A stretch of 64,000 bases of DNA from Topomyia yanbarensis. Lineage: Eukaryota > Arthropoda > Insecta > Diptera > Culicidae. A model generated the notes under the pieces. The model was not told the origin of the DNA. It saw only the letters and a program-made list of their open reading frames with translations, and did no database searches. Below, one piece after another: positions 34,203 to 45,430 of this stretch. The position numbers and the translations under genes are program-made. The stretch is taken from NCBI RefSeq assembly GCF_030247195.1, contig NC_080671.1, forward strand, positions 189,141,725 through 189,205,724. The letters run 5' to 3'. The first letter of the stretch is position 1, and the number at the start of each line of letters is the position of its first letter.

Positions 34203-34925
34203 TCATCGAATTATTTTGAGCCTTGAATAAGGAAGAAACGTAGACAACCATAGCGACCGTTTCAATTTGATGGGGGTTTGATAAATCGTTAGGAGTGGCA
34301 TAGCTAAGAGGGTTAACGTCACTCCTTTCGTCCTAAGTTCCTGATCGTTGAGCACCCTCAGGTCCTCTTCAACCACCCAAAGCCATCGTGTATGCGGCTT
34401 GCCACGAAGCCGACAGCCTCTTCTGGGTTTCCTGTTGAATATTGTCTTCGCTTGACGCTCATACGGCATGCGGACCACGTGTCCAGCCCAACGCAGTCTG
34501 TCGTGTTGTATCAGCTTCACAATATTCATCCCTTTATAAACTTGGTATAACTCTTGGTTCATGCGAAGCCACCAGATTCCATTCTCCAGCCTACCGCCGA
34601 GTATTGTTCGCAGCACTTTACGCTCGAATACTCCGAACGAACGGTCAGCTTCCTTTAACGTCCATGCTTCATGGCCGTATAAAGCCACCGGAATCAGGAT
34701 CGTATATAGAGCACATTTCGTCTTCGTTCGCAGGCTACGGGACTTGAGCTGGTTACGAAGTCCGTAATAAGCCCTATTTACAGCTGCAATACGCCTATTC
34801 ACCTCGCTGGTAACATCGTTATCGCACGTCACTAGAGTTCCAAGATACACAAATTCATCTACAATTTCAAATATTTCACTATCTAGCACCACTACCACTA
34901 CTGGACCCACGTTGTTTACCAGCAA
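34203..34925 (-). pseudogene. C-terminal domain of the RTE-like element
   Basis: The 240-aa frame continues the reverse transcriptase: FVYLGTLVTCDNDVTSEVNR, RAYYGLRNQLKSRSLRTKTK, VALYGHEAWTLKEADR and DRLRWAGHVVRM. This is the thumb and C-terminal region characteristic of many insect elements of this kind. After LRVLNDQEL the translation loses similarity, so the last 50 residues are probably out of frame or flank. Confidence 0.8.
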
Positions 34926-35487
34926 CCATGTACTTTGCTTTGTCGGAATTAATCATGAGTCCAATTCTTTCTGTCTTCCTCTTAGAAGGCGCCAATGTCT
35001 CTTCCACGGCACGTCGATCGATCTCGATAATATCGATATCGTCCGCAAAGCCCAGGAGCATATGCGATCGTGTGATGGTACCGCTCCACTGCACACCAGC
35101 TCTCCTAATCTCTCTCTCTCTCTCGAGCGTTATGTTAAACAGTAGATTCGACAGTACATCTCCCTGCTTCAATCCATCCAAGGTTACGAAGGATGTCGAA
35201 ATTTCATCCGCAACCCTTACACCTGATTTCGACCCATCCAGCGTTACACGACTCAGCCGTATTAGTTTCGTTGGAAAACCATGTTCTAGCATATTTTGCC
35301 ATAATTCATTTCGTTTCAATGAATCGTAGGCCGCCTTGAAACCTATGAACGAATGATGTGTCTGTAAGTTATACTCCCGGAATTTATTGAGAATTTGTCT
35401 CAGGGTAAACATTTGATCCGTCGTAGATCGACCCTCACGAAAACCGGCTTGGTATTTGCCGACGAAGGACTCCTCAAACGGTCTCAA
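34879..35487 (-). pseudogene. reverse transcriptase domain of the RTE-like element
   Basis: The 202-aa frame has, in order, YQAGFREGRSTTDQMFTLRQ (block 2), FIGFKAAYDS (block A, where the catalytic Asp of FxDFxxAYD is Gly), LDGLKQGDVLSNLLFNITLE (block B), and MLLGFADDIDII (block C, with the FADD catalytic pair intact). The thumb follows. The D-to-G change in block A would abolish catalysis. The frame breaks near 34880-34925 and is continued by the next segment. Confidence 0.85.
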
Positions 35488-35803
35488 TCTGTTGAACAGA
35501 CATGATTTTGTACACCGAATTAAGAAGGATTATTCCTCGGTAATTAGCGCACTCCAGTCTATGCTCTTTCTTAAAGAAAGGGCAAATGATACCGTCTAGC
35601 CAGCTAGCAGGTACTTCTTCTTCCTACCATATTTTCGACATAATATGGTGTAGGACTTCATATAGTTGCTCACTGCCGTGTTTAAGAAGTTCAGCCGGGA
35701 GCTGGTCCTTCCCCGCGGCTTTGTTGTTTTCAGCTCCTTGATAGATTTCACAGCTTGTCCATCATCGTTGATGTTGATTCTACCACCTGGCAGCCTATCA
35801 CTA

Positions 35804-36259
35804 TCAGCAAATTACCTTCTTGGTTGTTGCACATGACGGGAGATGGCGCTGTTTTTCTCCGCACGCCACTGACAGTTTCATGAAACCTCCGCATATCGTT
35901 CTGTTCCATGTTTTCTTGCGACTCAGTAATAACTTGTTCTTCGTACTGTTTTTTCTTTCTACGGTGGGTTCGTTTCTCGGCTGCTCTTGCTTCCTTGTAC
36001 CGTGCACTGTTAAGTCGGTACATGACACCAACATTCTGTTTCTGGCAACGTTCTTTTCATCTGTCATCCTCTGACACTCCAAATCGAACCAACCAGCGCT
36101 CGGTCGTCTTTGCGCAGTGTCTATAACTTCTTGTGATGTTGTGCTCACCGCTCTATGGATTGACTCCCATAGATCGTTGATGTTATCACTCACGTTGATT
36201 TCACTAATCCGCTCATCTAGCTTCCGGTGGTATTCGGATGATACTCCTTCCGCTGACAA
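35804..36259 (-). pseudogene. linker between endonuclease and reverse transcriptase of the RTE-like element
   Basis: The 151-aa frame reads W.SIHRAVSTTSQEVIDTAQ, then AGWFDLECQRMTDEKN, a pattern typical of the segment between the two enzymatic domains in this type of element. A second frame (36023-35748) overlaps and continues RFHETVSGVRRK, showing another frameshift near 36000. Confidence 0.75.
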
Positions 36260-36262
36260 TCG

Positions 36263-36490
36263 CTAAATATTGAAACGCATCGCTCGCTGTGATCTTTCGT
36301 TCGATACAGTAGACAACTGTGCTCGAAACTTACTGACAACGAGATAGTTATCAGAGTCAATGTTCGGACCTCTGAATGTCCGCACATCGATAACATCTGA
36401 GAAATGTCCCGATTCACCAGAATTCTCTCTGGTTGTAAATTTTACCATTTGGATGTCTCCAGGGTTGCTTTCGGATATTATTTCGTGCAA
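36263..36490 (-). pseudogene. endonuclease domain, C-terminal part, of the RTE-like element
   Basis: The 75-aa frame contains DVRTFRGPNIDSDNYLVVSK. This is the SDHYLV-type terminal block of the endonuclease, but the catalytic His is Asn here (AAC on the minus strand), so the domain would be inactive even without the frameshifts. It runs on into the linker segment that begins at 36259. Confidence 0.75.
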
Positions 36491-36645
36491 AATAGGTGCT
36501 ACTCATGGCCAACCCTCTGGCGGCAGCGAAATTCACTAGCCGCAGGCAGTTGTCATTAGTAGCGGAGTGAAAGCTCTCCCTACTGGTTATGGGACGGAAA
36601 AGTCCTCTCTACTGACCTGAGCATTAGTATTTCCGATTACGAATT

Positions 36646-37050
36646 TCACGTCATGCTTTGGGCGCTCTCCATACGCTTTGTTAAGGCACTAATAAAGTCA
36701 TCGGATTTCTCGTTTATCGGCGCATATATGTTGATTAGGCTGTAATTGAAAAATTTGCTCCGTATTCTCAACAAACTGATCCGGTCGCTAATGGGTATCC
36801 ACCTCATCACTCTCTTCATCTGCTTGCCCATTACTATGAAGCTAACTCCATGCTCTGCTTTTTCACCGCCAGTGTGATATATGTTATATTTGAATGAGGT
36901 GTTCCTCGTGGGATCCACGGCTCTGAATTCACGTTCAACGGTTCTAGGCCAGCGGACTTCCTGAATTGTGGCCACATGCACTCCAACCTTTTGCAGTTCA
37001 CGAGCCAGAAGGCTCACTCGTCGGTTAATTAGTACTACACATAAAAACAA
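36646..37050 (-). pseudogene. endonuclease domain, N-terminal part, of the RTE-like element
   Basis: A 134-aa frame carries the AP-endonuclease-like signature: VATIQEVRWP (catalytic Glu of the QE motif), then GVSFIVMGKQ, RISLLRIRSKFFNYSLINIY and APINEKSD. This enzyme would nick the target site for target-primed reverse transcription. The frame lacks the true N terminus and the later catalytic blocks, which lie out of frame at 36263-36490. Confidence 0.8.
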
Positions 37051-37109
37051 AAACGCCTAAACAGTTTTAAGAACCGAAAATGTTTACAAATCTAGCGAAA
37101 ACGATTCCT

Positions 37110-39263
37110 GTTTAGTGTGTTTTTGCCTTTCTCATATAAAGAAAGGCTATGCAATCACTGTAAAAATCGACTTTATAACCGAGGCCCGGAGAGCCGAGTG
37201 TCATACACCATTCGATTCAGTTCGTCGAGATCGGCAAATGTCTGTGTGTGTATGTATGTGTGTGTGTATGTGTGTGTGTATGTGTGTGTGTCATTTAAAC
37301 TCACACAATTTTCTCAGAGATGGCTGAACCGCTTTTCGCAAACTTAGTTTCATCTGACAGGTATAACGCTCCCATAAGCTGCTATTGAATTTTTAGTTGA
37401 TCCGACTTCCGGTTCCGGAGTTACGGGTTGAAGAGTGCGGTCACACAGCAAATTCCCATATAAACTGGTACCACCATGATGTTCAAATGATGTAAAACAT
37501 ATCAAAATTGATGTAACATTACTCTAGATCGCAGGTCTGGATCACTAATGATCAATCAAAGCAGCTTTGACCACATTGGCCACCTATGACGGTTCATGAC
37601 GCCCTCGGGGAACCCGCCAAGTTCCTAAGCTAATATCACACTCATACCCCAACGAATTCTCTACCGATTTTTACAAACTTGATTTCAAATGAAAGATACA
37701 GTAATACCATTGACTGCTGCTGAATTTCATTCGGTTCTGACTCTTGCTTCCGGAGTTACAGGGGTGTTAGTAAGGATACACTGGAATTTCCCATATAAAT
37801 CGGTACAATCGTAATACCTCAGAGGCCAAAAACTATTGAAATCGTCACCAAATTACATCCATTCGGAGGTCTAGATCACTGAATGGAAATCAAACATTCT
37901 TTGAATATATTGTCCACTATCGACAATTCCGGAAATCCCGGTATCCGGGCGTATTCCACAATTTAAGTCACATCTATTCTTAGGTGTTGACTGAACCGAT
38001 TTTCTCAAACTATGCCTCAAATGGATGGTATAATATGCAGCTGGGTGTTGCATCGTTCGCCCCTCTCCTCTTACAATTGCACCTCACCCCTTCATCACCC
38101 CCCTCGGACCACCCTCACACTCGCATTCTCTTCATTGACCCCGTGTACCGGAAGTGTATGTGTGTCATTTAAACTTACACAATTTTCTCAGAAATGACTG
38201 AACCAATTTACACAAACTTAGTTTGAAATTAAAGGTATAGCGCTCCCATAAGCTATTGAATTTTTAGTTCATCCGACTTTCAGTTCCAGAGTTGCGGATT
38301 GGAGAGTGCGATTACACAGCAAGTTCTCATATAAACTGGTAACACCATGATGTCTAAATTATTAAAATGGGTACAACATTGTTTGGATTTGCAGGTTTAG
38401 ATCACTTATGACCAATCAAAGTTGATTTGACCACATTGGCCACCTATGACGGTTCTTAATGCCTCCGGGGAACTCGCCTAGTCTCTAAGTTATTAGCACA
38501 CCTCGATCCCTGGTGGCTAATCAAGAATTTTTTAAATATATTGTCCACTATCGACGGTTCCGGGTATATACCAGAATCAGTTCTTCGGTGATGACTGAAC
38601 CAATTTTCACTACGTTAGTCACAAATGCAAGATATAATATGGGGTTGGATTTTCTCCTACCCTTGATCCCCTCTCCATACCCTTCCACTCCCCCGGCCCT
38701 CTCGACAAAACGATTCGAGCCAATGTATTCCGATTCCCATGGGATTTATTTTTTAAGAATGTAAATACTGTTAATCCAATTTATCGTCGGTGTGGTTTCA
38801 AAAAATGCAACAACGTCATGCGTGGTTTTGATGCGATGAAATAACTTCGTGCAAGGTGTTCATTAATAATGCTGCATGTTCAATGTGACTGCGGTCGCGT
38901 CTTGTACACTACCCTTTAATTTTTCACTTTTTATTTTGTTCAAACCAATTTATGTATCATTGATTCAATAAATTCCTTACTTTCACTTACACAGCTGTTT
39001 TCGAAATTTAAAAATGAAGAAAGTGATGTATTATACATTTCTTTTGTTTGCATTTTTACCTGCGAAAAATGCGATCAAACGCGTGGGGTACATTTATACC
39101 CCAGTGCAACATTCTAGAGTGGAAAACGCAAATGCAACGTTCTAGGGTTAATAATGTAATAAACATTTCCACAATTATATTGAACATAATCGGTCATGGT
39201 CATAGTTTGAAGAAATGAGAAAGGCACAATTGCACCGTTAGGTGGATTAAAACAGGTTTTTTT
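37110..39263. mobile_element. 2.1-kb repeat element with internal ~300-bp repeats (CCTTTCTCAT / ATGAGAAAGG ends)
   Basis: The left end has GCCTTTCTCATATAAAG and the right end ATGAGAAAGGC followed by ACAATTGCACCGTTAGGTGG and ATTAAAACAGG. The interior holds a long direct repeat (37291 and 38165, offset 874 bp: TCATTTAAAC, ATTTTCTCAGA, CCCATAAGCT, CCACATTGGCCACCTATGAC). Within it, a shorter phrase (TGACTGAACC.ATTTTC.CA) recurs at about 37317, 37985, 38193 and 38594. The right end recurs at 26676-26735 and 61234-61280. No protein is encoded. I recognise this as a common mosquito repeat type but cannot class it. Confidence 0.7.
37231..37291 (+). repeat. (TG)n / TGTGTGTA microsatellite
   Basis: This is an imperfect TG tract with TATG interruptions inside the 37110-39263 element. 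The ORFs that read VCVCMCVC here are artefacts. Confidence 0.9.
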
Positions 39264-39419
39264 AATTTTTTTAACTTGTGGTAATTTTTACGCCGACCCA
39301 GCACACGTTAAGTAGTTAGATTTTACTACCGATTTCGTCCATCGTTTTCCAGAGTGAGGGACTCTGAACAGAAAACATAACTCTGAACGCTACTGCTCTA
39401 ACCTCAACCAAGGAGTACA

Positions 39420-40240
39420 ACATGTACCTGATCCCTCGGATTCCATTTGAAATGACTACTTTGGAAGGAGGCTGTGCTCATTCACTTTGCTTGTTCACTG
39501 GTGCCCCGAAGATCCTGTACTGGTGGTTTGGCACGTTCGGTGTTACTTGGCGTAGTCCGACGGTGGAGCTAGCCTGCATCGGTGGAGAGTACCTCAACGA
39601 AAGAATATCTCCCAAAAACGTTGCCGAACGCGTTATTTTTGCTTCGATGCAGTCCGGTAGAGTGCCGAGATCTGTCCAGCGAACCCGGGTGGAGGATTGC
39701 GTCCGGTTCATTGGTAACCCGACCATTCAAGCCGGCGATTTGCTCGGACTACTCAGAATAGTCACCGACGGAGGATCTTTCTTATTCCGACGAAGAGTTT
39801 CCCGTCAGTGGAATTTTTTCCGAAGTCAATGCTACCCAGGCACATGCCGAGGGTGGTCCTGCGATTCTGGGTGACTAGCCCGATGGAGAAATTTCCCGAC
39901 GTCGAAAGTTCTCTCGAAACCATTGTCCCGATGCCAGTCGGTTAGGTGCTGAGATCAGTCTTTCGATTCCGGAGGAAGGATAACGTCCGGTTCTCAGGTG
40001 CTCCGATAACCTATCGTTGATGAGACGTGCGCTCAATCTGGTCCCGGTGGTTGATTTAGCGTGCTCTGGTCTCGCCTGCCGGTCTCCTTTATCTCTCTTC
40101 AGCAGACTGACTTGTCAAGTGCCAAGGTCAGTCCGGCGATTCCGCTTGGAGTGTAACTTCCAGTTCATTAGTGCCTTGACGACCCGTTGCTACGTTGCTA
40201 GTCCTTGCTCTTCCCGCCAACTTCGTTGCAACGCTGACAT
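39420..40240 (+). repeat. GC-rich block with three degenerate repeats, possibly a LINE 5' region
   Basis: GTGCCGAGATCTGTCCAGCG, GGTGCTGAGATCAGTCTTTC and AGTGCCAAGGTCAGTCCGGC, each followed by a GGAG..T..CGTCCGGTTC-like stretch, start at about 39661, 39946 and 40120. The block is distinctly richer in GC than its surroundings. A 150-aa frame at 39422-39874 opens near the left edge but shows no recognised domain and is not carried through the repeats. Promoter-like 5' UTR repeats of non-LTR elements look like this, but I have no direct proof. Confidence 0.4.
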
Positions 40241-40617
40241 GATCTGAACGACTGTTCTGTTCACCATATCCCATTTTTCTTCGATATTTAATTTACATGA
40301 TTGCAAAATCCCTACATTTATGTTACTGCGATATAGTGAAAAACTATGTGAGAAATTGCGAGTTTTTTCCTTCAAGACGCTATATCTTAGGTCAAATTAG
40401 ATGGACATTTTGGGAGTTTTTTATGTGAAATGTCTGAGGCACACAATGGAATTTTTAAAATGAAAAATCAATTAATAGCTAGAAAACAGCATTGCAAGTT
40501 TTAAGCTGTAGAAAAGATCAAAGTAAATGATGTTATACTTCCGATGTTGCTATAATGCTAATACTTGCAGCGTAAATTTATTCTAACATGAAAATATGTT
40601 GTTAAAAACATGAAAAT

Positions 40618-40887
40618 ATGTTGCAGGCTCAAAATCTAGAAAAATCAAACCGCTTCTACGCTGGAACATATGTATTAACAGAATCGGGTCAGTGTCACGC
40701 AAAACAATCTTATAAAGACATTGAGAGTCTCAATCGCTTTCGGGCGTGCGTTCATTTATTTGTAGAACTCAAGTCACGATTTGTCCAACTAAAATCTCAT
40801 GGGAAACTTATCAAACGACTAAACATAATCAATCACTTCAGTAGGGTCTGCAATTATCTCAACCGTGGAAACGCTTTACAGGATTAG
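40618..40887 (+). CDS. coding-like 89-aa ORF, unrecognised
   Basis: The frame opens MLQAQNLEKSNRFYAGTYVL, has a basic middle part (ELKSRFVQLKSHGKLIKRLN) and ends in NRGNALQD before TAG. The composition is protein-like in an AT-rich region, and a second coding-like frame begins two bases later (40890). No signal peptide, membrane segment or known motif is visible. It could be a fragment of a decayed gene, a domesticated or integrated foreign sequence, or chance. Confidence 0.25.
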   Translation: MLQAQNLEKSNRFYAGTYVLTESGQCHAKQSYKDIESLNRFRACVHLFVELKSRFVQLKSHGKLIKRLNIINHFSRVCNYLNRGNALQD

Positions 40888-40889
40888 CG

Positions 40890-41051
40890 ATGTCTGTAGA
40901 TAACCGACGACGTAACATCATCGCCTTATTTTCACCTTCCGTTAATTTGGTCGATCTGCTGCCAAAATTTGTTTCAAAAAAACAAAAGGAGGCTAAACGA
41001 GAAAAAGGTGATATTTCAATTAGTCAAAATCAAATAGTTTCTCAACTCTGA
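40890..41051 (+). CDS. coding-like 53-aa ORF directly downstream, unrecognised
   Basis: ATG follows the preceding stop by two bases and is in a different frame. It reads MSVDNRRRNIIALFSPSVNL, then a lysine/glutamate-rich tail, and ends at TGA. If a single-base change joined it to the previous frame, the two would form one open stretch of about 140 codons; this is inference. No family is recognised. Confidence 0.22.
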   Translation: MSVDNRRRNIIALFSPSVNLVDLLPKFVSKKQKEAKREKGDISISQNQIVSQL

Positions 41052-42740
41052 CCGAAGTCACGACCCAAGTTTTGAGTAATTGATTTGTCAGACGTGGAGC
41101 AGAAGAAGCTGATATTTTCGTCGATTCCTTTTAGCTCTTCTTGGGCCTTGTGTGGATGTCGAGACGAGTGAGGGCTCGGTAGGTCAAAGGCCGTCTGGTT
41201 GCATTTTTCTCTTTCCTTTGCTACAGCTTGGTCCAGATAACGTCACTGAAAGGAGCAACTTTTATAGCAAACACCGCAGCCGTGCCGCAGCGCCGCTATG
41301 CACAATCAACGGAAGGTAGGTTTTTATATTGACACAAACCCGACGCGACAGCTGCGAGTGTAGACAGCAGCGTGACGCATAGATGTGGTAAACCCTTTTC
41401 GAAGCTATTCCTTCCAATAAATTTGTTGCAATAAATTCCACTTCTGTCGATATGGGGAAGGTGATAAAAAGGAAGCATTCAATAGAAACGCTACGGAGAA
41501 TGAACCCTGAAGCTATCCTACGGAGTTATTCGGAATTGCAGGAGAAAGATTGTGGGCTAAAATTTTAACGATTATGAAGTGCATTGTTACCGAAGCATAT
41601 CCACTGCAATTTTCATGAGCGCTTGTGGTTGGCACGAATTGTCAGAGAAAAGCAGACGATGGAATCAGTGAGAATTATCATAAAACTTGTGTGCTTAACT
41701 CAGCATAAGCACAAAACCACTTCAAGTGACACAGCAAATCAGAAAATCATCAAAACTTACGCACTCATCTGGCCCCGTTGACAATAACAATTAAAACCGA
41801 AACCTTAATGCCCCATTCAAATGAATATTTATGATGTTTGGTTAAATCCTTTTGTTGGTCGCAATAAGTTTGGCTTTCTGTACAATGAGTGGTTGGTGCG
41901 TGAAACCAAATTTCCAGCGATTGGTGCGTCCTCAGAGGGCCACCAGCAGAGCTGCAATAATCGTAAATTCACAAACATTGTCGAAAGTAACAAAAATTTG
42001 CGTAAACTGGTAGACTGGTGCGAAATTTAGTGCAATCGGGTGATTGACAATGAAATATGAGAATCGATAAAACCTCATCCTTTTCGGGACCAAAAAGAAA
42101 TGAGAAATGAGCAACGTTCACATGTGACATGTCCCGCATATGCACGTTGTTGACTATTGCAGTTGCATTTGTAATGCTGTTCCCTATTCGTAAGCTATTG
42201 CTCATAAGCTGTCAGCGTTTGAAAGAAGTATGAGGCTTAATTATTGTGGGAAATTTACGTTTTCGCAAAAACTAACGGAAATGGTACCGTTCGGCAAGGA
42301 AAACTTATAACAAAATCTTTATCGCGACCATCCCTATATAACAGCCACATATACATACATTAAGATGGGATGCGGTTATATGAAAACAAAAATAAAATTT
42401 TGTTTTGAGCAACTTTCTGGGTTCCATTTGGTTCCTACAACAACTGTGCAAATCCTAAACTGAATCGATTAATGGTGAAATTATATTTTGCGCCCACGAT
42501 TTAAGACATATACAAACAAGCGCAATTTATGACCCTACATGAGTAATTAAATTCCAATGAAAGAAGTCAATTGTTTTAATATTGTGTAAATTATCAAAGA
42601 AAAAATATTATCCTTTTTAATAGTAGCAAGAAAGAGTAATAATACAATAAATAGTGGCATTAAAATAGGAGATTTTGTATAGAGTGAAAGCAGAAGTGTT
42701 AAACTTTCACGTAAATATCCTATAGAACAGTTTAACCACA
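41052..42740. other. no gene or clear element recognised
   Basis: Short ORFs only, with no second copy in the window. The part at 41100-41350 is GC-richer. Confidence 0.35.
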
Positions 42741-43501
42741 TACGTAGGGTAGATGTACTATAATTCGCCCCCCTAAATCATTTGTTTTCAAAAAACCGTG
42801 AATTTATAACACTATTGAACTAGTATAACTAATTTGATTTTATCATTCTTTTCAGGTATCATAAAATAACAATTAATCCTGATTGAAAGTTATTAAAAAC
42901 ATTCAATTAACGGAAAAATAACAATATTCTGTATCAAGATCAGTTTTAATTTTCGTTCCCCCAAATTTTATCTTCGCCCCCCTCTTGTTCTATTGTTTCG
43001 CCCCCGTGCTTCCAGGCACAATTTCACGAATTCTATCATGCTACAATATCACAGAATAGGCAATAGAGAAAAGATTAGACAAATCCAGGTTGTGTTGTCA
43101 ATAGCCAAGTATTAAAGAAATAATACATTAACTTAAAAACGCCTGTTTTCCTTCTATCTATTTACGGTTTTGGATTCAAGATAGTCCTGTTTCCATCTGC
43201 AACGGGTGAAAGGGATCAACCATTCGCTAACTAAATGAAATTACTAGAAAAATGCTCTAAATGCTTGAAAAATTAGGACACCCCAAAGCTTCCCTCTACC
43301 AAAATAGTTACAGTGAAGATTATCTGATTCTACCATGAAATGCATTTGGAAACTCTTTTTTTTCTTAAAAGTTATTTTCAAAATGTCAGGTGATACTCTT
43401 TTAGTAAATCGTGTATGGAACAGTTAGATTTTTTGTAGTAGACTAGAAGTAACAAAAGCATTTCGTTCAAATATTTCGAATATTTCCAAAATGACTTCAG
43501 A

Positions 43502-44198
43502 TAGGGGAACATGGGAGACTTGACTAGGTTCTCAGCTAAACCTACATAAATCTCTATAAAAGCCTTCAATCCTTCAAAAGTCGATGAGATATAATGTGCA
43601 AAATTATTATGCGTGTTCATGATTTTTTGCAGAATTTTTAATTTAATTTTTCAAAAGTTTTAAAAGTTTTTCTGTGATAGTTTATATTTGGGTTAAGTCT
43701 CCCCACTGCAGGGAAGAATTTCGAAAAATCATAACAAAAAATAATGATATTTTTCCATATTGTCGAGATCATTAGGTAGCAGTAAAAAATATAGAAGGGT
43801 TACATTTCATAAATTTCGAATTTTTATGAATGTCTTTTTAAGGATTAACTGTACTGCCTACATTGCATGTTCACACGTCACGAAATCAGTCATATTACTG
43901 CTAACTTTGTTTACTAATACTAATAATATCAGGAATTATGTATTTTTCTTCAGCTTATTGCCATTTGGTCAAGTCGCCCCATCGTTGGTTTGATAAAAAA
44001 TACATAATTTAATGCAAATCCATTAATTACGGAATATTTTCTATGAGGAAAGGATTTTTCATTCCAATCTTTTAAAATTACCTTAAGGGATCGAAACAAG
44101 TATAAAAATATTTTTGAAAAAAATTTAAGAACCGAATAGAAGACGTCATAGCCAAAAATAGAATCTTGCGCTTGGTCAAGTTTCCCCATGTTCCCCTA
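43502..44198 (-). mobile_element. 697-bp TA-flanked MITE, complete copy of the 'GGGGAACATGGG' family
   Basis: Ends TAGGGGAACATGGGAGACTT and the complement TAGGGGAACATGGGGAAACT match over about 18 bases, and both go on to TTGAC. Related copies are at 15331-16848 (interrupted, 5'-truncated) and 55757-56601, both inverted relative to this one. The 77-80 aa ORFs inside are not conserved. Confidence 0.8.
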
Positions 44199-44417
44199 CT
44201 CACTTATATTAATCACAGACAGAAACTCCGTTGTATTTGTTTTCAATAACCCTAATAATACTTTCCATTTGAATTAATTTTTGTCTTGTTTCTCTATAAG
44301 CTATTAACAAGATGAATGGAGAGGATGTATTTTGATGGGTTTTGTCTACCTTGCAGAGAACGCTCGAACCTGCTCGATATTTTATGTACTCTTTAGAATG
44401 CGCATATCATGAATATA

Positions 44418-44760
44418 TAAGGGAACCCGGGGCTTTTAAGACCGTGGGGGACCCCCTCGATTTCTCAGAAAATCGTAAGACTTTTTGACTGTCGTACATA
44501 TTCGTGGAAGCGTCATTCTGAAACATTAATTTTGACAGATGAATCTCATCAATCTTTGTACGGAGTTTCTACATTGTTTAAAAAATTTTTGCAAAAGATC
44601 TAAAAAATGTAATCGAAGCAGTGCAAATGATTTTTATTGCTCCAAAAATAGCTGAGGTTTCAAACTAACAATTAAGACCTTTGACCGATAAATTATTTCA
44701 CGTCTACCAACCTAAAGGTCGCTTTGCTTAGGTAGGTCCGAATAGCCCCGGATTCCCCTA
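44418..44760. mobile_element. 343-bp TA-flanked MITE, 'GGGGAACCCGG' family, complete copy
   Basis: Ends TAAGGGAACCCGGGGCTTTT and the complement TAGGGGAATCCGGGGCTATT agree at 16 of 20. The interior is collinear with 19709-19870 for its first 140 bp. It gives the reference termini for that degenerate copy. Confidence 0.8.
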
Positions 44761-44949
44761 TACATTCGTACAACACCAAACAATACGTTTGGGAAATGTT
44801 TTAAAAATGCTATTAAAGTAGTTTAATTGAATTGTTAATAACATATTTTAGAAATCGAGTGCAACTGCGCGGGATTCGAAAATATGTAGATTGCAGAATC
44901 TCACTATCTTCACTGCAACTGTGTAGGTAGGTGGCAGTCTGCAGCGCTC

Positions 44950-45430
44950 TGATTTTTCCAGCATTTCAAAAAAAATTACTTTCAGTTAGAGATGTGAACC
45001 TTAGAAAGTGAGATATTTTCATTCGAAAAACGCAAATAGCTCTGTAAATGCAAGCATGGTAGCGTATTTTACTGTCTACATAACTTTCTAAAACATTAGA
45101 AATCGCTCCATAAAGGAAATTGTGGTGAAAAAACTGTTTTGAAGGACCTTTAACAAACAGCGCCTTATATCTCGAAAACCAAAAGTCTCCGAAAGAAACC
45201 TTCGTGGTATGTTTTTCTACAAATTTACTGAAGTGAATGTTTTTCTGTCTGAATATTTGAAGACAATAAATTTTGTAACAAACTATTATGGGGATCAATC
45301 ATCGGTCTGATAGGATCGAAAAAAAGGGGAGAGGATTTCAAGAAATTTCCTCAGAGACAGCACATAGCTAAAATCCATAGTTTTGGCGAAATCAAAAAAC
45401 TCCCCTTTTGCACTGGGTCACTGTGGAACG
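44950..45430 (+). repeat. repeat family 'ATTATGGGG', copy 4
   Basis: The stretch is collinear with 13640-14190: CTGATTTTTCCAGCATTT, AAAAACTGTTTT..AGG.CCTTTAAC, CTATTATGGGGAT, GTCTGATA or TCCGATAA, and CACTGTG at the right end. The left terminal repeat seen in copy 3 is not preserved. Confidence 0.7.

Larger units (their letters stand above)
34203..37050 (-). mobile_element. degenerate non-LTR retrotransposon, probably RTE clade
   Basis: Read on the minus strand, the order is endonuclease (37050-36263), linker (36259-35804), reverse transcriptase (35487-34879) and C-terminal domain (34925-34203), in four shifted frames. It is the longest stretch of protein-like sequence in the window and is richer in GC than its surroundings. 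There is no ORF1 or poly-A tail; the 3' flank is AT-rich. An intact element would encode one protein of about 900-1000 aa, so several frameshifts and stops have accumulated. The RTE assignment is from recalled resemblance of the motifs (IQEVRWP, GLKQGD, LGFADDIDII) and is less sure than the retrotransposon call. Confidence 0.85.

Noticed and set aside
34442..35329. Plus-strand ORFs of 68-133 aa at 34.4-35.3 kb
   Set aside because: They are antisense shadows of the reverse-transcriptase remnant.
37115..37347. Cys/Val-rich ORFs as a cysteine-rich peptide
   Set aside because: The VCVCMC pattern is the translation of a TG microsatellite.
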